Source: Halisarca cf. caerulea
Lineage: Eukaryota > Porifera > Demospongiae > Chondrillida > Halisarcidae
DNA: 64,000 nt
Direction: 5' to 3'
Assembly: GCA_963170055.1 (NCBI GenBank)
Contig: CAUJGJ010000029.1
Coordinates: 275,701 to 339,700, forward strand
Positions 27,872 through 38,400 of the stretch are shown piece after piece. Under the pieces are notes generated by a model that was not told the origin of the DNA, did not search any database, and saw only the letters and a program-made list of their open reading frames with translations. The position numbers and the translations under genes are program-made. The stretch's first letter is position 1. Each line of letters opens with the position of its first letter.

Positions 27872-30800
27872 TGCACAGAATGTTCATGAATTGCATTAAA
27901 TGCAGTGTTCATTATAATACATGTAGATCATTTGGTCAAAACTGTACAAAGTGGAATCCAGAAGAGATCAGGGTACTCTGTATCAATTGCGAAACATTAT
28001 CCAACGGAGAAACGTAGTGTCTGATCCAATGGATAATTTCAGTGCATGTTCCGACTTTCTGAATTTGGTACTAAATGCACACATTGTTGTGGCCACAGCT
28101 AATGTGTTGGGATGTGATAAGGTCAAGGATATTACACTGAAGCACTTGATTCCAGAAGGCGAGCAGGCCAGCAAAGAACAGCAGTTGCGGTACGTTGAAG
28201 GCCTTGCAAGGAAAGTTGTTGCCTCTTTTGCTATGTACAATGCAGAGGAATGTCAGCTAATAGAAAGTGGACATGGTCCAGATGGAATTTTCAATTATGC
28301 CTGTACACTAATGAATATGGGAATGCTTGCAAGAAACATGCAGGATGCAAGTAGTGAGGGTGATGGCGAGAGAGTCATAAGATGTTGGCGATTCCTCTTT
28401 CTTCACTATAAGGCAGCAGGCCACAGCAAATAAGCCATCGAAGCCTTCCGTTTACTTGCCGATGTTGATGTAATGTTAACAGCAAGGCAGGCACATGAAC
28501 TTATGTGGAATAGAACATGCTCTGTTCGAGGTGGCAAAGGGAATAATGTTCCCCTAGATTTGAAAATGGAGCATTTTAATAGAGAGTTTAAGGGGAATAT
28601 TTCCCGGTTTTCATCCAGCATCAATGAAGCCAACATCAAAAGAACGTCAAGAGTTACCAAGGAGGTTGCTGCTGTAGCAGCATTATTTGATCAAACAGTC
28701 GGTGTTAAACCACAAACTTCGATATCTAAGAAGCCAGATGTGTCAGACGATTTACAAAGAATTATACAAGAACTTGAAGCAGCCAATGTGTTCAACTTTC
28801 AACCCAACCGATACCATGTGGCTTTCAAAGCAATGCCTCGGCATCCTTTTACACCTATTATCAAGGATTTAAATAAGTTTCACAAGTGGGTGAGTGCAAA
28901 GAGAGATGAACTGACTAGAGAAAAGTTATTCAGGGAATTCACCCAAACAAGACCGTTAATGAAAGCCATTCAAGCAGAACACTGTTATGCCAGGTTGTAG
29001 CAATAATTTATGTGGTATATATATACCCTCAGACTATTTAAAGGGCAAGCATGTTTTTGATTTGTGCTGATACAGTAACATGCATGGTCTCACAACAGAT
29101 TTGCATAAATAAAGCAACACGTCAATTGTCAGTTATGAATGCAACTCCATACTTTTCGATGAAATTGACCTTATAAGTTTCATTATGTCATGTTCACTTC
29201 CCCAAACTGGACACAAGGCGGTTAGTTCTTCTACTGTGTTGATATGGTGGGCATTACGAACAATTGTCTCTATTAGTACGTCACTCATACCAGTGATAAG
29301 CTCTTCTTGTAGAGGAAGTTCATCATGACCAGAGTACTCTGCATTGCACATTTCTTTCAGCTTCTTCTTTAACATCCTAGCTTGCTGATCTGTCCACTGA
29401 CTATTAGTGTCATTCAATGATGCCACTGGCCTTTGAATGGCAGGTCTGTCTGGTATGCACTTGGGCCGATCCAAAACACAGGAGCCACATTTGCACATTT
29501 TGGTACAGATATCACAGCAATTGTGCAAAATTGGTATTGATGAATAGGAACCAAGGTAGCCCTTGAATAATTGATATCGGCGACATATTAGACCCTCCTT
29601 ATGAAATTCAGTCTTGCAGTACTGCTTCATACTCTTTGATACATGGCCACGCAGTGCCCCTGGATAAAGATAAATGACTGCGTGGCTTTGCTTGGTGTCT
29701 CTCCCGGCACGTCCCGATTCCTGCACATAGTTGTCTATTGCACTGGATGGACCAAAATGTATTACGTGGCGAACATTAGGGATATTAACACCCATTCCAA
29801 ATGCAATGGTTGAAAATATTACTCGGCACTTCCCATCTGTCTTGGAAAATGATTCCAACAAAATTTCTTTGTCTGAGTCGGTAATTTTTGAATGGAACAT
29901 TCCAAAAATCGCATTTTGCAGGATACATTTTCCTGTTGGAATGTAGCCACATTTCCCAAGTGTTGTTGCAAATGACTGATAAAGCATGGCACAATCATCA
30001 ATTCGTCTACAAAAGATGAGAACCTTTTCACATGCTTTTCCCTTCTCCCGTAATTCATCTAATAGCCAAGAGAACACACTTGGATCTGATTGGGGTATGT
30101 GATGTACAGCAAATCTTATATTAGACCTATTAGGTGATTCCACAATGTACGCTACATCCTGCATTCCAATTATCTTCACAATATGTGCCATTGTTGTTTT
30201 CGTTGCAGTAGCTGTCATTGCAATCATAGGTGTCTCCATCCTTGTGAAGGACCTTATATCCCCTAGGGAAGCATAGGCAGTCCTAAAAGGTGAATCCCCC
30301 ATTCCCCACTGCACAATGCAGTGAGCTTCGTCGACAAAAACAGCACAAACTGACTCCCGAAAGTCGTCCTTCCTCATAATATCCACCCATTTTCTTTCCT
30401 GCATGGCTTCAGGACTCAGAAATACATAATTGGCGTCTCTCAATGGCACCTTCTGCGGGTCCTCTCCCCACGACAATCGCGCGGCTTTTTGTCCTCTTTC
30501 CTGTAAATCTTGGACTTGAGAATCCATAAGTGATATTAGCGGTGATAATATGAGTACCTTTGAAGTTCCAAGTGGAATATTATTCTTTCTGTCAACGCAT
30601 AACGGTGTTAATTCGAATATCAAGCTCTTCCCGAATCCAGTTGGTAGGTTGATGAACGTATCGCGACCAGATAAGATGTACGAAAGTGCCTCTCTTTGTT
30701 GAGGAAGAATTGAGATATCGCTCTTGCCGATAATCTGCAAAGACGAACGAACAACTTCAGAGAAACTATCTTCACCGCAGCCCTGTAACGCCATGTTCGT

Positions 30801-33800
30801 CAGCCCAGAAAACGTGCTTAATTAACGATAATAGGCAAGCGACCACAAGTCGTGAATCTTATTAACCAAAATCTGTATCAATGGGATCTGATAGGTCAAA
30901 TCTTACGCAACCATAGCGACTGTTGCTGGACCCACGTTTTTCTCCCTGCGCACCCGCGGGGGGCGCTTACAATACGAAACGTGGGTCCAGCTGGCTGGAC
31001 TAAGGCAACTTTAGACTTTCCATGTGGGGGATTTTGATTGTTGTCTTCCTACAAAAGTTACAAGCCAAAATGTGAGTGTCTGTTGTGTCAATTTATGGTT
31101 TTCAGTGATTTTCTCAGTAACTGTTCCACGTACAAAAATCCCCCACATGGAAGTTTTAGATATTGCTATAAGGAACCTCTTTACCCTTTTTGGTCTCCAT
31201 AGCTTTCAATCTCCAGTGGCTCCCGGCGTTTTTGTGCCTTTAGATATGACGAAGAAAACTACTTCTAACTTCGTCTTCACATATGCTATTACTTCGATTT
31301 TGGGCTCAAAATGGAGACAATACAACACGCTACACGATGATATTTCTTTCGAAGAGATACAATAGACCTACGAAAAGAAATGGGACCAAAAGCGAACCTA
31401 ATTTTTTTCGCAACCTGAAGACTTACAAGTGCAAATGGACATGTTCCACATGCGCATGTTATTGAGTGAAGTCGATTGTTAGTTAGTTTAGTAGTTTGAG
31501 ATAATTGTGATACCACAAGTTGGAACAGCAAATATACGCTTTAAACCTTCAAGAGGCAACACACCACCTTTAAACACCTTAGAAACACTAAATTAACATG
31601 CATCTACAAATCTAAGTATTAAAAATACCAAACGTAAGAACCATCCAAAAAGGAAACGACAGGTGGCAATCGTCTTCGAAATCTTCACTGTGGTATGCGT
31701 TTGGCTTCAATTCCGGGAACACTAATACGTAGATTTGTTCTTCTGACTTCATAGTGACATGGATAAGAATTTGGCAGCTACAGTACAATTTTTGAGCAAA
31801 TAGGATGCATAATAAAACTTTAGTCCAAGTAAAAAAACCAAAACTTTACTCGTATCACATGATACACACATGATACGAAAATTGCACAATCACACTCTAG
31901 TTTCCATGAATGGTTTCCGTATTGGTTGTTTGCTTGTGTACAGTGGTAAAACAAGTTCAAGAAGGATTATCGAATGATAAAATAGTTCTAGCTTCTCTTT
32001 GTGTTGTCCTGCATGTAGCAGGGTAGTGCTACCATTCAAAAACTTCAGTGTATGTACGATTATAGGTTTATTATGACATGCTAAGCACAAAATTGATGGC
32101 TTCATCTGCGATGTTAAGGGCATACGATAGAGCATTAACAATTAAAAGAAAAAAAGACAAGTTACTAACTTAGTTAAACGTATGGATCACGGCGGCCTAC
32201 CCTGATCATGCATAAAACCAATGGAGATCCTCACAATGCACAAAGGTACGCAGGTTTTCACAAGTCATTGTTGCCAATAATCCGTTGTAAATCGTGAAAA
32301 ATGCCTGGCCCAGTATATTCACTCAACAAGTGAACGTTCTATCTTACGAAGAAGTATACTGCAGTACCACATCACATGCGAACATGTGACAAATGACACC
32401 TTACTGATTTTCACAATGAATTAGGAATACAATAATTATGTCAATGCAAAATGGCAGGTCGACCCGCCACCTTAATAGAAATGCCTATTACTCGAATTTG
32501 GGCTACTTCCTCCCCCCCCCCCCCCCCCCCCCCCGTGTGTAATGCTTGTCCAATATATATTTGGGATTCAAAGGAAGTCTAACAATAGAGAATTTATATA
32601 ATGGTAATAGAGAAGGATAAATTTATACTAGAATGAGTTACAGGAATTGTTTTCAAAACAATGGCCAAATATGGCAATTGTTCTCAAAACAATTGTCCAG
32701 TTACAATAAACAGTATGTTCAATGAATGTTCAGCTGCTCAATGCTTTGCAAATGACTCGAGTGCCTGGGGCGGCAGCCGGCACAAGTTATTAACTCAAAT
32801 TACATGTTTTCCTATACCAATGTATTTTCAGTCGAAAACATTCTTGTAATCATATTCATTGGGTGTAGTTTGCTCACAACCAAACGTTTCCACCTGTTCA
32901 CATGGAAACAATTTTCATACATTTGAAGATGGCCATGAGATACGCACAAACGGTGGGTAAAGAGAATAAATAGGTTAAAGAAGTAACGACGAGGCTTTTG
33001 TAAGTGACCTATGACTATAGTATCTGCTGCTGGCTGGACTAAATGGTCTGAATGGCATTGTAAATTTAGAAAGAGGGTATTATTCGCCATGACGAGTGCA
33101 TACAAGTATCAAATGGCTTAATATAATAATAATGAGCTGTAAGTAGGTTGCAAGACAAGGTAGAGCGAACTTATGAAACTTTTGCCGGCATCTGCCATTT
33201 TGAAAATCCCTGAATGTGGCATTTCCAATTGTTTACACAGTGATGAATCAGAAACGTTTTCATACAAAAACACTGCAAAGGGCTGAAAACGATGGCATTT
33301 TCATCATTTTCATGTAAACGCAAGGTCAAAACGCAACGATTTGGAAACGAATTCGACTGAAAACATCTTCGTGTAAACATAGCCTTAAGTGAGGGCCTAC
33401 TGTGACTTCACAACAAAAATGGCAACTATTTCGAGTGATAATTCCGGAAGTTTCATTCGGTATGGAAGCATTTTAAAAGAGTTTAGGAACCATATATGAG
33501 CATATTGGATAACTTTCTACAGTTTTAAGCCAAGCTATAGAAACAAGTTAGCACACCTTTAAAATTTCAAATATCAACAGAATGGAAAGAGATGGCAACT
33601 TTGGTGAAGTTGCACCTACATATACATGAAACATCAGGAAAATGACTGTTTTTCTAAGGTTGATGTAAAATCAGCTTTGCCGAGGGTCAGAATTCTTTCT
33701 GATCATCTTGCTTTCTGCTTTCATCGGCTTGTCATACGTTAAAATTTCAACAATCATCTGAAGAAAGTGTTATAATCAGGTATGGTTTCCTGCATGTGCA

Positions 33801-35418
33801 TTCATACCTACTTTTGTCATTCGAAGGGCAGAAAAACAGGATTTTTGCATCAATCATAACCTATTCCCCGATGATTTCCAAATGGCTCACTACTTTTGTC
33901 TTCTTTCAACAGCAGTTTCATGAAAATTCCAGGTGATTTTCACCCGCAGCAAAGTGAATCAAAAACAGCTAATTTTCAAAGCTGTTTCCCTTACTCCAAG
34001 AAAAGGCTACCGTTATTGTTAACCCCTCATTGACAGAAGACCACTTAAATGGTTATTACAATAACATTGGCTTTAGAGGCCGATTATCAAAATTTATCGC
34101 AGCGACCTGAAATTTATATCAATTGATAGCCTATCGCGAGTATATTCTTCAAGCCTAGTTTTATTCTATTACGAACTTTAGGGATTAGTATAAAAGACTC
34201 CAAAGTTTTACCAAAACACAAATGTATACCAAGAAACACACGTATACGATACATTTATGTAACTATGCGGAGCTAACCACAAAATAACATGGCTGCTCCT
34301 AGATATGGAAGAATTGAAGGTGCACGATTTTCTCTTTGTGTGAACAGTTTAGCCTTAAAAGGATTGAGAAAGTGTTATAGATGATCGAAAAGTCTTCTGG
34401 TGTAGTTGCAGAAGTGCAAAACGGATTAAAGTTGGGTAGCAAGGCTAGAGCCACTAAAGTGGTCTTCAGTCGATAACGGGCATGAGAAATATCTTGCACG
34501 CAGTCAATAAAATGTTAAAATTCGTAGCAGCTATCGTATGTGTTACTTTAGTCTTGTATATAGACTAAGCCTGCACCCATCCATACTGGGAAGACAACGT
34601 AGAGTATTTGGGGAACATGATAGTGATGGTCATTTTGACGTCTAGCCAATGGTTGGTTATAACCAGGCCTCAAATTTAAGGATTTTTTATGGTTCCCCAC
34701 AGGGCAACCAAATGGAAATATTTGGTTACCCATGAAAATATTTGGTTGCCTGAAATTTTTTGTGTGCAACTGCTATCAAGCAGTTACACACAAGCGTGTG
34801 TACATTTACGCGTGTGCAAGCCAGGAAAATGGTTGTTGATTCAAAAGAGATTGCTGGGACTTTGAAAAAGGTTTGAAACGTTTTAAGCGATCGAATTTAT
34901 CATACGTTCTTTAAATGTAAAGATTAATAAGCCATGGCTGCAAATGATTGCCTATATGGTATGGTTGCCCAGCAGGCAACTAGGTTGGAATTTTTGGTTG
35001 CTCACAAGAACTTTTAGTCGTCTCAGATGACCGGACGACCATTAAATTTGAGCGTTGATAACTATCCTGTAAACGTGTACAGTACATACCACGTATACAG
35101 TAAAAGACAAAAGAAACGTACATTGTTCTGCAAACACTGTTTCATCTTCTGCAGAATATTAGCACATGTGACTGCAAATAAGTGTGGAATGAGTAGAATC
35201 AACTGCAACCAATTGCAGCATAATAAACAATCCAAAGGTCAAGGTTTAATAGCTCTCCATATACCGAACATGTATCCGCATGCACTTGTGGAATCACTGC
35301 AAATGGCCATTCTGCCCCACCGCATGTAATAAAATCTGCATGTGCTGGTGGATTCATGTACATTTCTTTTGTCTTGTACCATACATGCATACCCAAGATA
35401 TTCAAGACACACATGCAT

Positions 35419-35486
<68 letters not shown>

Positions 35487-38400
35487 ACAACACACACACC
35501 TCTCTTTAAAGCTGCCAGCAAGTTTGTGCATACATTGGCCAACATCTTTAATAACCTGCCATGAAAAAAGCATACAGGTTACCCAAAAAATTAGGGCAGA
35601 AAATCAAGCAAGTAACATGTACACACCTTTTCACGATAATTGGGTACTTTCTCCTTTTCAATGAAGGCACACAGGTAGCTTAGAACAGCATTGAGAGGCA
35701 ACCTTGGCAAGAGGTCAAAGTCTAACCAAACCTGCACTGAAACTAATGGCAGCACAAGCTCAGCTAATGCTGGACAAAATGAAGAATCCATCAGAAACAA
35801 GCAATCCGTGAGAGATCGTTTAAATTTGTCTTTCCTAGAATTGTCAGACACCAAACAAAATGTTCACATCTATTGGAAACAATGCACCATAAAAGATTGT
35901 ATCAGAAATGCCCATACCTGGAGGCTATCCTTTCAAGAGTTTGCTTGTCCAGCAATGAAAATACATTTACTGACAATGTCTTGCAAGGTGCAAAGCATCC
36001 CTTAATATGGAATAAGACTGGTAATATGCCAAAGTGCATTTGATCTGCCCCTGCAACATAAAGCCAGAAGTCTTTCAGGCTAGAATAGAGCTGTTCCCTG
36101 TAAAACCTACATAAAAAGAGACATTAAACTTTCAATCTCATATCTCCAGTTACTATGGCAAATGGTAGTTGCATGTTACTTCTTTTGTCACCCAAGAGCC
36201 CAGGACAGTGAACTGGACATAGTTTGCAGGTGTGTTATCTCTCAATCCAGCCAAAAGCGGGACGTTATTTGGCTTTACGCAATAAATTTCATTATAGTAG
36301 GCAAGATGTAGAATTGTCATGCACCTGTAGTTTGCTGATGTTATGTACAAGAGGGAATACGCATACACGAGTTTACAAGAAAGCTGTTCGTGGAAGGTAT
36401 GATGATACGTGACTCAACCTGGAAAGGCAGTTCTGTTCAACAAGGAAATTTCATCAAAAAATGCGGTGGTAGAAATCTCGGCTTCCATCTTTGAAACTGT
36501 AATATGTTGTTACTAAAGGACGAAACTCTTAGAATCAAATCTTGGGGCAATGTGCACTGCTCCTAGGCCTTTCGGTTTATGTCCAACGTGATGTGACATC
36601 TGTTGTAAAATAATCACATATTGCCATTAACGAAGTGTTTGAAGGGATGACTATGTGTTTGATCTCTGCAATGATTGATGCTTCGTAGTGAGGGGCAGGC
36701 CATTATCTAAAGAAGGCAGACAGCTGAACAAAGGATAATATCAGTGATTGAAGAAAAATGAACTTAATATTCAGCACCCAATCCGTGACATCAAAGAACA
36801 AGGTGCGTAATCTTTGTTTGAGCTTAAATTCAAATAGAAAAGTCTGTTTTACTAACTTACGTAGGTAAGTATGATCAGCCTTCAGCCTTCAAAATGCACT
36901 TTAAACCTACCACTAACTGCAAAATTGCAGGGTAAAGGCAAGGTTTATTTAAAACATATTTTTCAGCAATGTTTTTCTTCCTTTGAGAAAGAGCTACCAT
37001 TATTACGCATTATAGCTTCAGATCATAAAACGATAAAGGGTACCCGTTTGGTGTTAACATGAACAGATTTCGAAGAATACTTTTGTTAACTGGTAACTGA
37101 AAATTGCAAGTGATTTGTGTGTGTTAACCATTAATGGTTAACGGTAAATGGTTCTATATAATACAGAGTGCTGCAGGATATTACCGTATGCACTCAAAAC
37201 TTTTGCAGGACGAAACCTTCGTGGATCACCTATTTTCAATATTTTCGCAGTTTATATTTTTGCAGATCCCCCTTTAATCCTTCCTTTATTTAGCCTTTTA
37301 CTGACCTAAACTTTGTTTGTAGATGAAAGTTATTAGAGAAAAGAACGAAGGCGCTGCAGTGCTTCTCCACGACTCCTGCTCTTTTGATGGCCATCTTGGT
37401 CACTGCACAAGAACTCGACCCAAATTTTCGCAGGCTTAAAATATTTACACATGGCTTCCAATCCGCAAAAGTTTAGACACGCGAAAATTTGAGTGCATAC
37501 AGTATGTAACAGACGTATGGAACAGTATCAGAAAAATGCCTTTGTCGCTACATTCCAAGCAGAGAATATTTGAGATATACTCTAGAGAGAAGGTACCGTA
37601 TGGCAAGCTTATTCAAATATTGGCAGAAGCAGTTTGGATGACGATCAAGAAGTACCAGAAGCATGGAACCATCCTTCGCCTTGGATGGACGAATGGATGG
37701 ACTCTTCATGGAAGCCGCTACTGTCAGCAAGGAACAAAGAGAGGAGAGTAAGTTGGGCTTTCGAGAATTTAGGGAATGATTTTGATGACGTTGTTTGGAC
37801 TGACGAATAGATGATTTAGCTGGAAAATCACCAAACATACTCTTACAGGAAGATTGATACTCTACCTAAACCAAAGCCTAAAGCAAAACACCCCTATATA
37901 AGGTTATGGTATGGGCAGGTTATATATATACCTGCCCATACTATAACCTTATAGGGGTGTTTTGCTTAAATTAAGAAGGGAGCAACGAATATCTGCCTTA
38001 TAAACGGATCTGTGGACAGTTGTGCATACCAAGAGATTCGTCAGACCCATCTAATTCCTCTTCTTGAAGATAGTTTACCCAATGGAAAGTTTCAGCAGGA
38101 CAATGCACCTTGCCATACATTCATTCCAACCTTGCAGTTTCTAGAGTTAAACCAAGTGACCCTGTTCCCCACCCCTCACCCCTGAAAGTCCGGATTTAAA
38201 CCCGATTGAAAATGCATGACAAAAATTGAGCCATTTCCTAAGAACATCTGTAAAGCCAAAGAACAAAGAGATCTCATTGGGGGAATCCAGCAGTTCTGGT
38301 TAACTATGACCCCAGAAAGGTGTTGTCGCTACATTAATCACCAGACCTCCATAAAGTCATTCCCAAAGTGATTAAAGTAGGAGGTGAAGCCACTGGTTAT

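Larger units (their letters stand above)
25413..29000 (+). pseudogene. DUF6589-domain protein (candidate transposase), seven exons, one internal stop
   Basis: Exons 25,413-26,132; 26,241-26,573; 26,629-26,740; 26,832-26,963; 27,069-27,289; 27,371-27,631; 27,927-29,000, all GT-AG and in phase, about 950 codons. The N-terminus has a ZAD-like Cys cluster (CRLC ... LCQRCYKEL, residues about 9-75), then a Ser/Pro linker. The DUF6589 part holds the motifs GGDQLTVERVRCAQRARS, LEGLHPKIEDWHA and, near the end, NVPLDLKMEHFNRE. Exon 7 has one in-frame TAA at 28,431 (GHSK*AIEAFRLL) where relatives have an aromatic residue. All else is open, so the copy is disabled by a single change. The domain's catalytic role is not established; transposase is inferred from its place between terminal repeats. 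Confidence 0.8.
25218..31003. mobile_element. DNA transposon encoding DUF6589 protein and RecQ-type helicase
   Basis: Two 89-bp terminal inverted repeats (25,218-25,306 and 30,915-31,003), identical as far as I can read, begin TTAGTCCAGCCAGCTGGACC. They are flanked by exact 7-bp direct repeats GGCAACT. The relative at 57,003-57,030 shows the site without the insertion. Inside are two convergent genes with 132 bases between their stops. Identical ends and nearly intact genes indicate recent insertion. Helicase-plus-transposase architecture recalls the Academ superfamily, but a 7-bp duplication is longer than the 3-4 bp usual there, so the superfamily is left open. Confidence 0.8.
24488..31454 (-). 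mobile_element. CGCATGTGG-family MITE D, split by a 5.8-kb transposon
   Basis: CGCATGTGGAACATGTCC at both ends (inverted), flanked by CA, inside the 3' LTR. Removing the inner element and one 7-bp duplication leaves about 1,174 bp, the normal family size. The closest relative is 56,569-57,751, which has the same two ends and an uninterrupted middle. Confidence 0.85.
20558..31522 (+). mobile_element. Gypsy-type LTR retrotransposon, internally deleted, with nested insertions
   Basis: The 5' LTR (20,558-22,073) and 3' LTR (24,295-31,517) share AGCATCAGTAGTCACC, the ~155-bp stretch from CACTGTGTGTGGTCTG, and the tail GTCGATYGTTAGTTAG to TACCACA. Candidate host duplication AGTTA/AGTTG (20,553 and 31,518). 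Without insertions each LTR is about 255 bp. TTTGGCGACGAGGAT follows the 5' LTR as a primer-site-like sequence. The interior is only 2.2 kb and holds gag and protease remnants; reverse transcriptase and integrase are gone. No clear polypurine tract abuts the 3' LTR, so its left border is tentative. Confidence 0.75.

Noticed and set aside
27652..28017. Cys/Val-rich plus-strand and Thr/His minus-strand frames
   Set aside because: Produced by the GT microsatellite within intron 6 of the DUF6589 gene.
29731..30058. Plus- and minus-strand frames overlapping the helicase
   Set aside because: Shadows of the RecQ gene in other frames.
29133..30794. RecQ as a host DNA-repair gene
   Set aside because: It lies wholly between the two 89-bp terminal repeats of a transposon and lacks an HRDC domain, so transposon cargo is the better reading.
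24488..31454. The 7-kb unit as one autonomous transposon with CGCATGTGG ends
   Set aside because: A second pair of inverted repeats with its own 7-bp duplication lies inside, and a sibling MITE (56,569) lacks the inner part, so these are two nested elements.
36153..36368. Possible additional exon of the RNF213-like gene (LLAGLRDNTPANYVQF frame)
   Set aside because: It has an acceptor and a GTGACA donor but would break the reading phase; the exons ending at 39,667 and 36,097 already join in phase.
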